DNA from: Cyanodermella asteris
Taxonomy: Eukaryota > Ascomycota > Lecanoromycetes > Ostropales > Stictidaceae
Length of the DNA stretch: 64,000 nt
Direction of reading: 5' to 3'
NCBI GenBank assembly: GCA_900618795.1
Contig: UYJD01000007.1
Span: forward strand, 56,792-120,791
The position numbers and the translations under genes were made by a program. The notes under the pieces are model-generated. The model worked only from the letters and a program-made list of their open reading frames with translations, ran no database searches and was not told the DNA's origin. Each line of letters opens with the position of its first letter. Position 1 is the stretch's first letter. Shown in pieces: positions 41,721-53,136 of this stretch.

Positions 41721-43387
41721 GCACAAGAGCTGACAAGACAAAGAAAAAGGAAAGCGAAAGAGGATCGTATGTCAAGTTGGGCGGCGAACACGGCGCCGAG
41801 TGACGGCAAATATGGGACGCACGAGAGCATCAAAACGATGCCCGGCATAGGCCATCGGAGGCGGTTCGTAGGGCTGGGGGCTCCTCATCCGAGCCCGAGT
41901 TGTTGCGAGGGTGATGACATCGTGAATGAAACAGAGTTTTCGAATGGTGGGTGGAAGTCCGATGACATCTTTTGCGGTGGAGACTGGGAATGCGGTCCCG
42001 CCGATGAGCCGTGCATGCGACTTTGGGTACCAGATGGATGATGGAGCGAAACAAGCGACGGAATGCCCCGAAACACTCGATGCCGGTTCGCGGAACTGTG
42101 GTCTCGGGAGTTGCAAGACAGTCAAGGCCTGGAACAGAGTTGGGAGTCTGTCCGAGGTTGTCAAGTTCGAAGACGACTTTTGGCCACCGAGGCGCGACAT
42201 TGAAGTGGGTGGGATGTTCAAGGCGGAAGGAAAGAAGTCGCTGCCGGTGTTCCGTTCATACCAGCTGAACACTCAGCTAAACACTGAGCAAAACACCCAG
42301 CTTAGTAACAGGCCAAGCACCGCGCCAAGTGCCCCGCCGGGTACCCAACTAAGTACTCAAGCAAGCACCCGGCCAGGTACTCAACTATGTACCCCACCAA
42401 GTGCTTAACTGAGTATTCAACCCAGTACTCAGCCAAGTAGCTAATTGAGGAAGGGCGTCGGCGAAGACTTCTTCCACGCGTCTTGAGTCGTTGCGAATAT
42501 CCCTTCCAACCTATCCTGGCCGTTATAGCCACGACTACGTCTGAGTATCTGTCATTGTAGCTACTCATGCAACTATTCACACCATTAATCAACACAGTAA
42601 ATTTATGAATTGCGCGAGCAGCAGTTACGAATACACGTAAAGTGGCTGATGGCTGTACACTTTTTAGCCCGCCTTGAGTCTTGGTGTACCGCGCCAACAT
42701 CTTCACTGCTTTGCTGCTCGTCTCCATGCCGGGGGAGACAGCGCAGAATTATTGAAGCTGCATACAGAGAGAAGTTCTAAATATCAGAGCATACCGCAAA
42801 GTCTTTCACGCCAAAGAGATCCACGATGAGCTAAATCGCCGGATGCATACCTAGGTAAGTAGGTAAGTAGCTGTGACGGTCTGCAATTTTGCTGCTGCCT
42901 TGGTGTTCTAAATCGGAACTCGGTTTGCTCAGCCGCAACCCACCACACTCCCCATGCCGCCAGGGCTTGTCAACCAGTCAAAATCGTTTGCTCAGCTTCG
43001 ACTTGCATGAATGAAGATTACCTTGGGACGGGCTGATCTAGGCACCGACCGTCGAGCATACTTTTATCTTTACTGATTCCCCCTGTGAAGCATCAGATCG
43101 GTATTTGAGCTCATCTTCGTACTCACGCGACCCCGTCTACCGACACATTTTGTAATGTATAATGCGCCGCGACGCTTCGTTTCTACCATCTGAGCATACT
43201 GCTACACTGTACACTACTCACTTTCAAGTCTTCGCGATCGCGGCTCTTGTATCACATGTCTTTGAATCTCGTCTCGCCAGTACATCCTGGTAGGCGATTG
43301 GGATGAGTCGATCCGCATTTGAGCCCTCGTTTGGAGCTTCAGCCTGATCCCTCCTCTCAACATACGACCAAGCACGTTTAGCCAGCG
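41721..43387. other. Intergenic, 1.7 kb with minisatellite
   Basis: Promoter region of the DUF3237 gene on the left and of the coiled-coil gene on the right. A plus frame 41926-42408 and a minus frame 41772-42272 are open but unrecognised. The 12-bp array lies at 42261-42440. Confidence 0.5.
42261..42440. repeat. Minisatellite, 12-bp unit x15
   Basis: The 180 bases divide exactly into fifteen 12-base units with no indel. The consensus is about YCARCYAAGYAC; most units end in GTAC or CAC. Units are degenerate at several positions, so the array is not new. As the unit is four codons long, both strands stay open and the plus strand reads as tetrapeptides of the QLNT/QLST/RPGT type. Confidence 0.9.
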
Positions 43388-44689
43388 ATGGAGGACCAAG
43401 AGCAACCAAACACGGGTCCAAGCGACGAATATTCTTTCCGTTCTCGCGCGTCGAGCATCGTATCGACCGGTACAAAAGTCAGCCTCGCCCCCACCTTTCT
43501 CACGACTCCCTTTAATCCACAAATCCTCCCCGCCGCCGAGCCGATTGAACAGACCAACACGAGTTCATACGCAAATGCGGCAGGCAACGTCATCGACGTC
43601 CTGCTTGGTCGACGCAACTTTCGCATATCAGCGCGGCCAGGCTCGATCCTGAGCATCAGCTCGTTCGATGTACCCGCACCTCCGTACTCCGAAGCCATCA
43701 GTAACCCCATCTTACCCGTAGACCACCTTCAAATCACGGGAGAGCAGTCTTCAAGGCCCATCAGGGGTGTTGGGTCGAATCTAGATGAGACGCAAATATG
43801 GAGTCCCCACCCGCGACCGACACGGCCTCGAGTCAAGATCCAGACTTCCACGGCGGAGACGGATTCGACGTTGACGGGACCCTCGGAGCCGAATGAAGAC
43901 GATGCGTCAGTACCTCCTTCACCACCAATGTCGCCCCTCGAGCACAGCAGGAACGCAATCTCGGCCCACTACACCAACGTCGTGCGGACCCTCGACGCGA
44001 ACCACCGCTCGGAGCTAGCACGACTGGAAGCAAATCAGCAAGCACAAATGACGGCCCTCCAAACCGCCCACCAAGCCCAAATGGAAGAAATGGAGAACAT
44101 GCGACAGGAGGAACTACGGCAGATAGAAGCCAACCGGTTGACCGAAATAGGAACGCTGCGGGCGGAGCTTCTGTCGTGGCACGACTCCGAACTCGCCGCC
44201 AAGCAGAACGAGCAAGACGCCGTCTACCGCGCCGAGTTCGCGCGCATGAGGCAGGAGAATCACGAGCTGCAAGCGTCTCACGATGTGGTTCAGGCGCTCA
44301 AGGACCAGCTCGTTACGAAGACGCTCGAGCTAGATGCGCAGATCAACGCGCTCGAAGCCGAAGTAAAGAATCTCAAATCGGAAAAGGAAACGCGAGAGCA
44401 AGAGCATAAAGCGGAGAGGGAGATGCTAGAAAAACGAGTCGAGGATGGGAAGCGTCTAGCTCGGAACAAGGTCGAGGACGTCTGGGAGAAGCGCTGGATC
44501 GAGAGGATGGTGCTGGCCAGGGAACAGGTCGCCAAGGCCGATCGGATCGTTACGCTGGTGCTGGAAGAGGTGGAACGACAAGCGCCGGGGACGAGTGGGG
44601 ACATCGGAGACAGGGCGAGGGAGATGGCAAGGGCGGAGGAGGCACCAGTGAAAGCGAAGAAGGGCGGCAGGAAATGGCCTTCTTTCTAG
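43388..44689 (+). CDS. Coiled-coil protein, 433 aa
   Basis: A single ATG-started exon. Residues 1-180 are Pro/Ser/Thr-rich and probably disordered. From ~190 to ~400 the sequence is a long charged coiled coil (for example ARLEANQQAQMTALQTAHQA, and LDAQINALEAEVKNLKSEK). The C-terminus is short and basic (KAKKGGRKWPSF). No signal peptide, membrane segment or catalytic domain. Such proteins often serve as scaffolds in trafficking or septation, but nothing here decides it. I do not recognise the family. Confidence 0.8.
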   Translation: MEDQEQPNTGPSDEYSFRSRASSIVSTGTKVSLAPTFLTTPFNPQILPAAEPIEQTNTSSYANAAGNVIDVLLGRRNFRISARPGSILSISSFDVPAPPYSEAISNPILPVDHLQITGEQSSRPIRGVGSNLDETQIWSPHPRPTRPRVKIQTSTAETDSTLTGPSEPNEDDASVPPSPPMSPLEHSRNAISAHYTNVVRTLDANHRSELARLEANQQAQMTALQTAHQAQMEEMENMRQEELRQIEANRLTEIGTLRAELLSWHDSELAAKQNEQDAVYRAEFARMRQENHELQASHDVVQALKDQLVTKTLELDAQINALEAEVKNLKSEKETREQEHKAEREMLEKRVEDGKRLARNKVEDVWEKRWIERMVLAREQVAKADRIVTLVLEEVERQAPGTSGDIGDRAREMARAEEAPVKAKKGGRKWPSF

Positions 44690-45138
44690 CGTTGTGAATA
44701 GCCAAACACCCAAGCAGAAAGACGAGCAGGCGGCAAAATTCCGGACGTCTCGGCCAGGACGAGCAGGCAGCATCGCGTGATAGTCACGCTTGCAACATTC
44801 CAGGTCACGAGACCTGATCATGCATAGCACACATGCGTGGATGACAGTGGTAATGCTTTTGGCGAATTTCACTTGTGTCTGATGACAGCCCAATCACCTT
44901 CCCTCCAATACCCCAGCGTCTCTGGGCCTCCAATCTCTCTCACAACTATTTCAAGGCTGTCAATGTGCGAGAACCACATGTTCGGGCTTCTGTCGCGTCG
45001 TGGCCTGCGAGCTGTAAGCTCGACTTGCCTTCAGACCCACGACTAACCCTGTGGCCTGCATCGTGATTTGGACCGGCTTCGTGAAGCCTAGCCTTCTCTC
45101 TTCATCATGTTCCGGAAGCTGTGCGTATGATGCTCCTT
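44690..45138. other. Intergenic between convergent genes
   Basis: 3' flanks of the coiled-coil gene and PAN3. Nothing further seen. Confidence 0.5.
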
Positions 45139-48100
45139 TCAAGTGATACGTTGCGCGTTGCGTTGCTTCCATATGTCTTCGTACTGAGATCTCAGCGATT
45201 GCTTCAGCTCTCTGAACGAGACCACAATTATAATCTGGTTGTCGCGACTGGTCAGCTGAATCTTCTCATCAGCACCAGCGTCCAGCTTTTGTAGACACTC
45301 AACCGTTCTGGCAAGATCAACCACTGGCTTGTTGGCTTCGTCGACTGGGTGGAAGATGTAATCGCGCAGCAATTTTAGCGGATCTCTATCCCCGTTGTTT
45401 GGATACTGTATACCCCGATTTGGATGGTCAACGACGGTACTGAGCTTCACCAAAGTTCGGAAACTAAAGTCGTTGTTGATGCAGAGCTGTAATTCTGCTT
45501 CCATTGCATTTTCACGGCTCTGGGCGGTGCTGAGGGCCTTGAAGCTTTCGGTGGCTAGACCAGCCAGGAATTGCTCAATGCCTTCAGTCTTATCTGGTGG
45601 TTGATTGATCAGCCAATAGACACGCTCTTTGAGGGCGGATGAGTATGATCTGTTGAAGTGGTCCAGAGCGTTGCTCAGACTTGCTTGAACTGAGGACTTG
45701 TTCGTCCCTAGAGCGACAATGAGCCTTCCAAACTGCTTGAAATCGTCCTTTTGCAAATCGGTGAGGGATCTTTCCACGCCAAAGTCCAGAACATCTTTGA
45801 TGCCGCATGCATTGAGACGAATCTGGTCGGGACTGGTCACAAGTATCTTGCTCGGATCGATGATGCGGGCTGCGAGGCCTGCACCATGTATGCTGCGTAG
45901 TGCATTGGCGATCTGGACCATATACTGCCATAATTTAGCTTCCGGCACGTGCTGCGTAGGAGCGCGGTTCTGCATCCGAGATCCCAGCTGATGGGTTTCC
46001 GTAAGGGTTTTGGCATTGGGATAGAAGGCAGTCTGAAACATCAGCGATGTGTCATTGAAGTTGCGCGTGGTGAAGATTTCATGGCACACGACGACATTCG
46101 GATTCGAGACGCCCTTCCATTTCTTGTATGCATTGATAGTTTTGTCGGTCGTCAGCTTGTAGCCTGACCTTGTTAGTACCTCTCCTCGACTGGTAATTCG
46201 CAGGCTTGACTGACCTTCGATGCGACGAAGTGTGTATGCTTTGCCATCCTGCATGCTGAAAACCTTGTACACCCAAGAGGCATATCCATAAATAGCCGTG
46301 TTGCGCTGGTTGACTTTGTCGAGCGGCACAAGACCCCAAAAATGATCGACTGTTGGAGGCAACCCAGAATCTGCGCAGATTGTCAGCCCATCTGAAGTCT
46401 CGGGAATGTGACTACACGCACTATCAAGACGTTGTTGGGTAGCCTCCATCTTGCGATGTAGCTCCTCTCGCAGCTGCTCGGAGGTGAAGAACTGGCTCGC
46501 TACTCTTTGATTGGATGCCACGTTTTTGGGCGCCGGCTGTGATGATCGCATCAAATGGAACTGTACAGGATGAATGTATGCTGGAGAACTGCCATTATAC
46601 ATAGACCCAGCGCCTCCTATATCGTGGGAATAAGGATTCAGGCCGATGTGCTGTTGGCCGGGGGAGTGGCCCATGAGGCCTGTAGGAATGGCATAACCGT
46701 TCATCAGGTTCTGCATGGAACTTGGATCGGTCTGTATAAGATAATTAGCTGGGTTCAGCGGATTGTTCATCACAGCCGGATGTCTCATTCTGAAGCTATA
46801 CGCTTTGGGATTAAGCCTGCTGTGCTTGTTTCCGTTCAAGCTCGACGTTCCAGTCACGGAGTCGGATCGTGAACCACCTATTGACAGAGAGGACGTTTCG
46901 CTCATTTCGCCGAGAGACCGAACCTCGGGCTGGAAAGCTAGTGCCAAAGGATTCGGGACGAAGCCATGAGCGGCCAATCGGTGTGCGGTGACACCTTCAG
47001 ACCGCGTCGAACCCCATCGTTGGTGATGGACCAGTCCGCGCGTTTCCCTTGTTCTCATTCTGCTGGGTGCTGCAATATGGTATATGGGCCTATGTTGATG
47101 CTCTGGTTGGCGAATTCCGGGTCCATGAAGAGACGGGTTGTAATCGCGACGAGGTTCAGACTCGCCATCCTATTTAGCTATCCCATGCTCGTCTTCGCCA
47201 GTCAATAATAACTCAGGCTCGCCGATCCGTTCATCGGAGTCAAACAGCCCATTGTTCGGCTCTTTCGATTGAACATCGAGGTCAGGTGAAGGAATCATCT
47301 TGGTGGCCCCAGCAAATCCAGTTGAATTACCAGCTACAGTCGAGTCGTCCACATAGGAAGGAACGCGAGCACGGATTTGAGCCTTCAACTGTGCGTGCGC
47401 TCGTCGTAGCCAAACCGCTTCGTCTATTGCTACCTGCGAATGCTGTTCGATGTGCCGGGCCATGGTATGCATATACCTCCTTGATGCTTTGGGATCTTTC
47501 CAGACCGCGGTCCGAGCATCCATGTGGTGGCAGGGTTCCAAAATGAGCCAGAATAGGCGCAAGTGCCATGAAGGCGGCGCATCAAAGTGGAAATGGCACT
47601 TACCATACTATTCTGCAGGGCATGCGCGTGTGGCAAATAGTCGTGATCGCCATTCATGCCCATGCTAGTCCAGTCAGGCGCGTTGGGATTATATTGTTTC
47701 CGTACATTGTTTGTAGGATTGAAATCAATGCCTGCATGATGGCTGTCAGCACGCGATATTGCAGACCGTTCCGTTCGACTTCAGCTTTCACCAAAACAAT
47801 CAAAAGCTTGGAGATCGAGGGTAACTACTATATATACAAAAACGTCCTGCTGGTCCTGGCATGATATGTATACACGGAGAGTCATCCGTTGTTTAAAAGC
47901 GAGGGTTGTGGGAAGCGCCTACCTGTGCCTAGGCCCTTGGGCTTAAAGGGCGCTGCATTTGCAGCCTTCGGAGACAAACCGCTGGCACGATTTGGGTCGG
48001 CAATGGCAAGTGTAGCATGTTGCTGAGTCGGAGTGAACGATGGCGAATCGACGTTCAGCCGTTTCCCGGAGCTGTGTATGTGCCTCATCAGTTTCATATC

Positions 48101-48458
48101 TCTTTCTTGCTTGTTCAGAGGGCTGCCCACCTCCCCATGTTGCCGCTTCTTCCCCTGCTCGGATCGTGGTTAAAAGCGCATCCTTGAAGACTCATCAGAA
48201 TTGGTCGTCCCGCATATTGACGCTCCGGATTGGTGAAAGGCACCTTTATCTTCGTATCGGCAGTGTCCGTATATAGTCACGTTGCGGCAGAGGGTGTCTT
48301 TTGCATTTTCTGCGCAGCTTCGCGTCAGCTATGTCTGCAAAGAGATGGACAGGATGGACGGCGAGGAGCGTGTGTCCAGCGAAGAGGAAAGGCATACCGC
48401 GGCCCTTTGGTTTCGGTGATAGCGCTGTCCGGCGCGGGTCACTGGAGGCGGAAGCCAT
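45139..48458 (-). CDS. pan3: PAN3, regulatory subunit of the PAN2-PAN3 deadenylase, ~731 aa
   Basis: I read seven exons: 48458-48398, 48309-48244, 48182-48131, 48071-47923, 47731-47604, 46929-46215 and 46163-45139; phases agree throughout. The start MASASSDPRRTALSPKPKGR leads into a CCCH zinc finger, DTLCRNVTIYGHCRYEDK|GCAFNHDP, split by an intron. The next motifs are NVDSPSFTP, the PAM2-like SPKAANAAPFKPKG, a pseudokinase (LREELHRKMEATQQRLD, YGYASWVYKVFS), and a coiled-coil plus C-terminal knob (YIFHPVDEANKPVVDLA). PAN3 binds poly(A), Pab1 and PAN2 to start mRNA poly(A) shortening in the cytoplasm. The fifth intron (46930-47603) is unusually long and its 3' boundary is uncertain; an alternative acceptor at 47170 would add ~80 residues. 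The last intron (46164-46214) is 51 bases with branch TACTAAC and no in-frame stop. Confidence 0.88.
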
Positions 48459-49906
48459 GGGACGCAGGTTGCTTGGACTGCTAGCTCCTCTCCATGACGA
48501 CTTTTGGGTATGTCAACATGCGCTCTTGTCGGCTATACTGGTGGTGAGAGGTGCCGCCGTGGCTAGCAATCTGGCTTTCGAGCTGCAGCGCGTTGGCTGC
48601 AGCCCAGGTGTCTGAATCCGGAGCGCGCTCTCAGCCGCGAACGGCAGCGGGCGGCGGAGGTGCAGCGTTGTGGCCAAAATGCTCACGCAGCAGAATTGCA
48701 AGACTCACCGGACTGGAACGGCGTATTGGTGCAATCTTTGGCCCGAGCCTAGGAGGCGGAAGACATGGTCTGACGATGCAGGCGGGGAGGGACAGACACT
48801 GATTACAAGCTCAGAGCCAGTCCGAGTCCTCGTCGCCACGAGCTCGGACCTCGTGCGCCAGAGACGCGGCTTCGACTCCGCGCGTTTCAGGCCGTGTCTC
48901 TAACTAAATAGGTGCGATCAACTTATCTGTTCATGAGGACAGCGTTAGTCGTGCTACGTCTACTGAGTTCTAATAGAATCTTAGCTCAGAACCGGAAGAC
49001 ACGGCAATCAGAGATAACGCTTTGATATCGCGAAAGCCGCTGCGAGCAATGCTCGGCTCGGGGATCTGCCTCTAGCAGTATTTGGGGAGTTTCTTTTCTC
49101 AAAGAACAATTGCACTACATGATCGTAAGATCGCGACACCTTGGACTATTCTACATGGGCGAAGACGGTTTCGAGATGCGGTATGCATACATGACTTAAG
49201 GCGGGTATTTAGTCCAACCTCAAGTCTATACATTTTACCGATATTGTGACTTTTGGAATATACTTTGAATACTATCAGAAATACCGTGTCAACATGAAAC
49301 AAATTTGCCCGCTGTCATGATAGCTAGGGACATGGGCTTGATCTAGCTAGAGGAAGTTGCTTAAGGGAATTTACACGGTTACTCCGGGTGCCTACCTCGG
49401 TAGCAATGGGGGCTGTCCACGTAGAAATTTGGCACTCTTGGGCTCACTTAGGTGCGTCAGCGGGAGCAGTGGCAGGAGAACGGGTGGCCAGCGGCAAGTT
49501 TTAGCGGATGGGCGGCTCCGGACTGCGGTGACGTACCGCGGCGCCAGCAGAGTTCCAGGTACCTCTATCTGTTCACCCAGGCATTGAGACGTAGCCTATC
49601 CACAGCGTCAAAGTGGTCTCTACCAGCTTCACGCTTCCTCCATCCGTGGTCAAGCACCACTCCGATTACTTCCCGACGAAAAGCAACCCAGTCAACGTTT
49701 AGCGCACCCTTCGCAGCCTTCCAAGCTCCGTGTCATCTACAAGACTCGGCCTTGTCTGGCAGCCCTCTTGAAGTCAGCTTATCTAGCCCGACAGACGCCT
49801 ACTTGTACACGGGCCCTGCTCTGGCGACCGGACGTTCTTTGCCCTGCCATTGCAGCTGAAACTTCCTCCACCACTACCTCTACGGCTAGCGAGCAGGTTC
49901 TCCATC
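48459..49906. other. Divergent region between PAN3 and the UBX gene
   Basis: 1.4 kb with both promoters. Frames on either strand lack domains. I see no repeat or RNA gene. Confidence 0.5.
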
Positions 49907-50896
49907 ATGGCGGCAGAAGGCGGCGACACGATCGACATCGGCTCGCTCAGCGCCTCGCAGCAAGAAGCTCTCCAAACCTACACTTCCGTCACAGACCAAG
50001 AAGCCTCCATCGCAATCCCACTGCTCCAACGCTCAGAATGGAACGTTCAAATCGCAATAACAAAGTTCTTCGACGGCGAGGGTGCCGACCCGCTCGAGGA
50101 AGCTCAAAGGCAAATGGACGCGGTGCCCGTGCAAGGCCGGAGCTCCGGCGTTCTTCTGGGCGACATGCAGGGGACTTCGATTCGATATCAACGGCCAGGT
50201 ATACACGGAAGAGCAGGAGGAGGCATCGGCGCCGGCGGGCAGGGCAATGGCGGATGGCGACCTCCGTTGCTGCTTTTGATCCTCTTCAGCCCGTTTACAC
50301 TTGTGTACCGGATTCTGACCGGTGGGATTACATTGATACGGGATCTATGGAACGGACCGCCTCCGCCTACACCCAGGCCGCAACGGCGGATCGACAGTTC
50401 TCCGAGCGTAGAACAACAGGCTCGGACGAACTTGAGAAACGAGCAGGAGAGTGCATATGAGCGATCGTTGGCGGCGGACAGGGAGAAGGCGAGGCTGCGG
50501 AAGGAAGAGGAGGCGAGAAAGTCGCGGGAAGAGCAAAAGGCCAAGGACAAAGATCGGTGGATCCGTTGGCGGGCGAGCAATATTGCACCGGAGCCGGCTA
50601 CAGAAGACAAGAGTGCCGCGAGGTTGAGTGTTCGCATGCGAGATGGTCAGAGGGTGGTCAGGAGGTTTGCGGCAGCCACCACTATGGAGGAGCTGTTTGC
50701 TTTCGTGGAGTGCCATGATGTCGAGGTTGATGAAAAGGTGCCATCGCAGCCGGAAGGCTACGAGCACGAGTACGACTTCCAGCTCGTGCAGACCATGCCG
50801 AGAGCGGTGTACCGTCCAGATTCTGGAACAGTCACGCAGCGGGTGGGCAGAAGCGCACAGCTCATCGTGGAACCAATCGAAGAGGATGATGAATAG
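49907..50896 (+). CDS. UBA/UBX-domain membrane protein, Ubx2/Ucp10/FAF2-like, 329 aa
   Basis: Starts at the ATG at 49907 (MAAEGGDTIDIG). Residues ~14-57 form a UBA-like helical bundle (SEWNVQIAITKFFDGEG). Residues ~118-144 are a hydrophobic hairpin (RPPLLLLILFSPFTLVYRI). A charged coiled coil (AYERSLAADREKARLRKEEE) fills ~180-215. A C-terminal UBX fold follows at ~236-325 (ARLSVRMRDGQRVVRRF, then EYDFQLVQTMPRAVY). Such proteins sit in the ER or lipid-droplet membrane and recruit Cdc48/p97 for ER-associated degradation. The thioredoxin-like UAS domain that normally lies between hairpin and coiled coil is missing: the two join directly through a Pro-rich linker. The assignment to this family is firm, the loss of UAS is what I see. 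Confidence 0.85.
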   Translation: MAAEGGDTIDIGSLSASQQEALQTYTSVTDQEASIAIPLLQRSEWNVQIAITKFFDGEGADPLEEAQRQMDAVPVQGRSSGVLLGDMQGTSIRYQRPGIHGRAGGGIGAGGQGNGGWRPPLLLLILFSPFTLVYRILTGGITLIRDLWNGPPPPTPRPQRRIDSSPSVEQQARTNLRNEQESAYERSLAADREKARLRKEEEARKSREEQKAKDKDRWIRWRASNIAPEPATEDKSAARLSVRMRDGQRVVRRFAAATTMEELFAFVECHDVEVDEKVPSQPEGYEHEYDFQLVQTMPRAVYRPDSGTVTQRVGRSAQLIVEPIEEDDE

Positions 50897-51175
50897 ATTA
50901 GACATCTTTGGAAATTCATCAACATTCGTGACCTTTATGTTGACTTCACTTGCAGGCTGATCATGTCCTGTGCACAGATGTCAGTTCGTGATGTTTCTCG
51001 TGACACGCGGCTCCAATAAGTGGCAGTTGGATGATTGTCATGGTATACATTATTCGAATTTATTTCTGCTCCAGCCGAGCAGCCAGCGCTGTGCAGTGTA
51101 TCGTAAAGCCGCCCACAATTCTCACATTCCGGACCTGTTGAAGTAAACGCGGTCAGTTACATTCACTCAACAGAA

Positions 51176-51921
51176 TCACATGCCCTCCCTGCATCAAACA
51201 AAGTAAGGTTAGCCAAAGCTATTCAAGACCTAGTTTGTGCAGAAATATCAGTGTCGAAGCAGTCGGATATTGGAGACGGGTTTCCTGGGCTGAGAGGAGG
51301 GAAGAGGAAGAGAAAAAAAAGGAAAAGAAAAGAAATCACATACATCAAACTGATTGTCAAATCGCCCTGGATCCTCGCTTTCAACTCAATCTCCACGTCA
51401 ATATTCAAGTCCAACCTCAACTTCAGTCCGTCCTGCTCCATCAAAGACGGACCTTCGTCCTTGCCATCCTGCCCTCCCGACGGATCATACCCCGTCGCGA
51501 GCTTCTGATTCGGGTTTCCGGGCCTCATCGGGATCTCACCGCGCATCGCGCGAGCATACGTGACGGGACCGTTCATGCTCGTGGAATCGGGCCCGATCCA
51601 CTCGAAAGGCTGCATGCCCATGGCGTCGGCTTCGCGCTGGCGGTCCGGAGTGGCGTCGTTGTACGCCATGCTGTTGTTGGATTTCTGCTGCAGTTCGGCC
51701 TGCTTCCAGGACGCGGGCGGGCCGAGGTATTCTTGGGCGGCTTTTGCGGTCGCGTGTGGCGGGCTCGAGTCGAGGGCCGTGTAGGGTGCCTTTTCGCCTT
51801 CCGGGACGTCGGGCAGGTTGAAGGGCTTTTCTTTCTTCTGTTTGTTGGTCTGCTTCTTTCTCCGAGCGCGGCGGGATTGTGAGCGCGAGCGATATCCGGG
51901 ATCGTCTTCAACGTCCGACAT
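51176..51921 (-). CDS. Uncharacterised protein ending in a conserved alternating-hydrophobic motif, ~196 aa
   Basis: Starts at the ATG at 51921 (MSDVEDDPGYRSRSQSRRAR). The N-terminus is basic and disordered. Residues ~40-165 are polar with short conserved-looking blocks (PPASWKQAELQQKSNNSMAY, MGMQPFEWIGPDSTSMNGPV). The end is the motif LKLRLDLNIDVEIELKARI followed by QGDLTISLM. I propose an intron 51343-51189 (GTATGT...GATGCAG) so that the protein ends SLMEGM; reading through instead adds a hydrophobic tail (FLFLFFLFLFPP) that looks like intron sequence. The gene at 53137, transcribed away from it, ends in the same motif. No family function is known to me. Confidence 0.72.
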
Positions 51922-53136
51922 GATGATTGGATGTGTGATCAATCAGGGCGAAGAATTGATGAGGATAAAGATTGCGATAATAATGAGAAGGTCGTTCAAG
52001 AATTTACAACTGGCGTAATGGGGACACGGGCGAAATCTTGAGAAGGAGATGCAAATCGAAGAAGAATACTCGGAAGAAACGGAGACAGTATACTTCCCTC
52101 AGGTCGTGGAGGAGATGCCAGACGCAACTGGCTGTCAAAACCTGTCGTGCTCGCAACCATGCTGCCGACGACGCATGGTTGGGCCTACATCATAGTAGCA
52201 GGGATAGCTCAAGAGGAGGCTCCGGCAAAGACGGAACCCATTACAATCCTGGCAACCACCCCGGTCGGAGGCGAGAAAGGCAACGCTGCGCTTGGTGGTG
52301 AGACACGACGAGGAATGAGGAGTGAAGGAGCAGAGTGATGTCAAAAGCGATGCCTTGGAAAATGGACGCCACACTTGTCGAGCTGCTTCAGCCACACTGC
52401 CGGATTAACGTTTGAAAGTCACACCTCTTGACCATGGCTTCTTCTCATTTGCAAAACGTGTATTCGTTCCGACACGCGACGATCCAGCAAGAATGCTGAT
52501 GCTTCAGCTCCACCAGATTCTTCCATCACCAGATCGATCAGATCGCGACGACGTGCAGCACAGGCCTTGTAATCCGCCCTGGCCGCGTTGCTAAGTTGGC
52601 ATCATCCCTGCAAAACCGGGCAGCTCTGATACCATGCCACAATTAGCCTCAAGTTCCGCTTCACTTTGCCTACCACCTTGACTGCGTCTCATCGTGCCAG
52701 CACCGCGGAAACCGAGCTTAATTAGCTTTGCAGTTCTGGTTCTGTAACGCATTATCCCGCAGTTTGGTCGACAACTTGGTTGTGACTTTCTGATCTCCGA
52801 AGAAGAACCCCTGCCTGTCTAAATCCTTCCGGGGTGGTACAACATCCCCTGTTCCCTGCCTTGCCACGGAGCACGTTGGAAGAGGTGAACACTTTTTGCG
52901 TCATAGCCTTCAGAGATCCTGCTGAGTGGGCTCGCGAGGCTTGCTTGTGCAGTGCCATCCTGGAAGGAAATACCTCGTACTTGCGATTGTTCTTTTCGTC
53001 CTCACATCTCGTCCGAGAAAGAATTCTATGACCTGTTTTCTCAATTGTCACAATTTCTGTGTCTATCACCCGAATTAAATAGTGTTCCTTCTGCCATAGA
53101 CAGAGTCTGCGCAATCGCCCACATCACAACTTCGTT
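51922..53136. other. Divergent 1.2-kb region between the motif-sharing pair
   Basis: Contains the promoters of both genes and no recognised gene. Small frames only. Confidence 0.5.

Noticed and set aside
41926-42408. 160-codon plus frame running into the minisatellite
   Set aside because: The unique part shows no domain and the rest is simple tetrapeptide repeat; kept only as a finding, not called as a gene.
48850-48900. T-arm-like CGCGGCTTCGACTCCGCG
   Set aside because: The loop is eight bases instead of seven and no acceptor, D or anticodon arm can be drawn around it, so it is not a tRNA.
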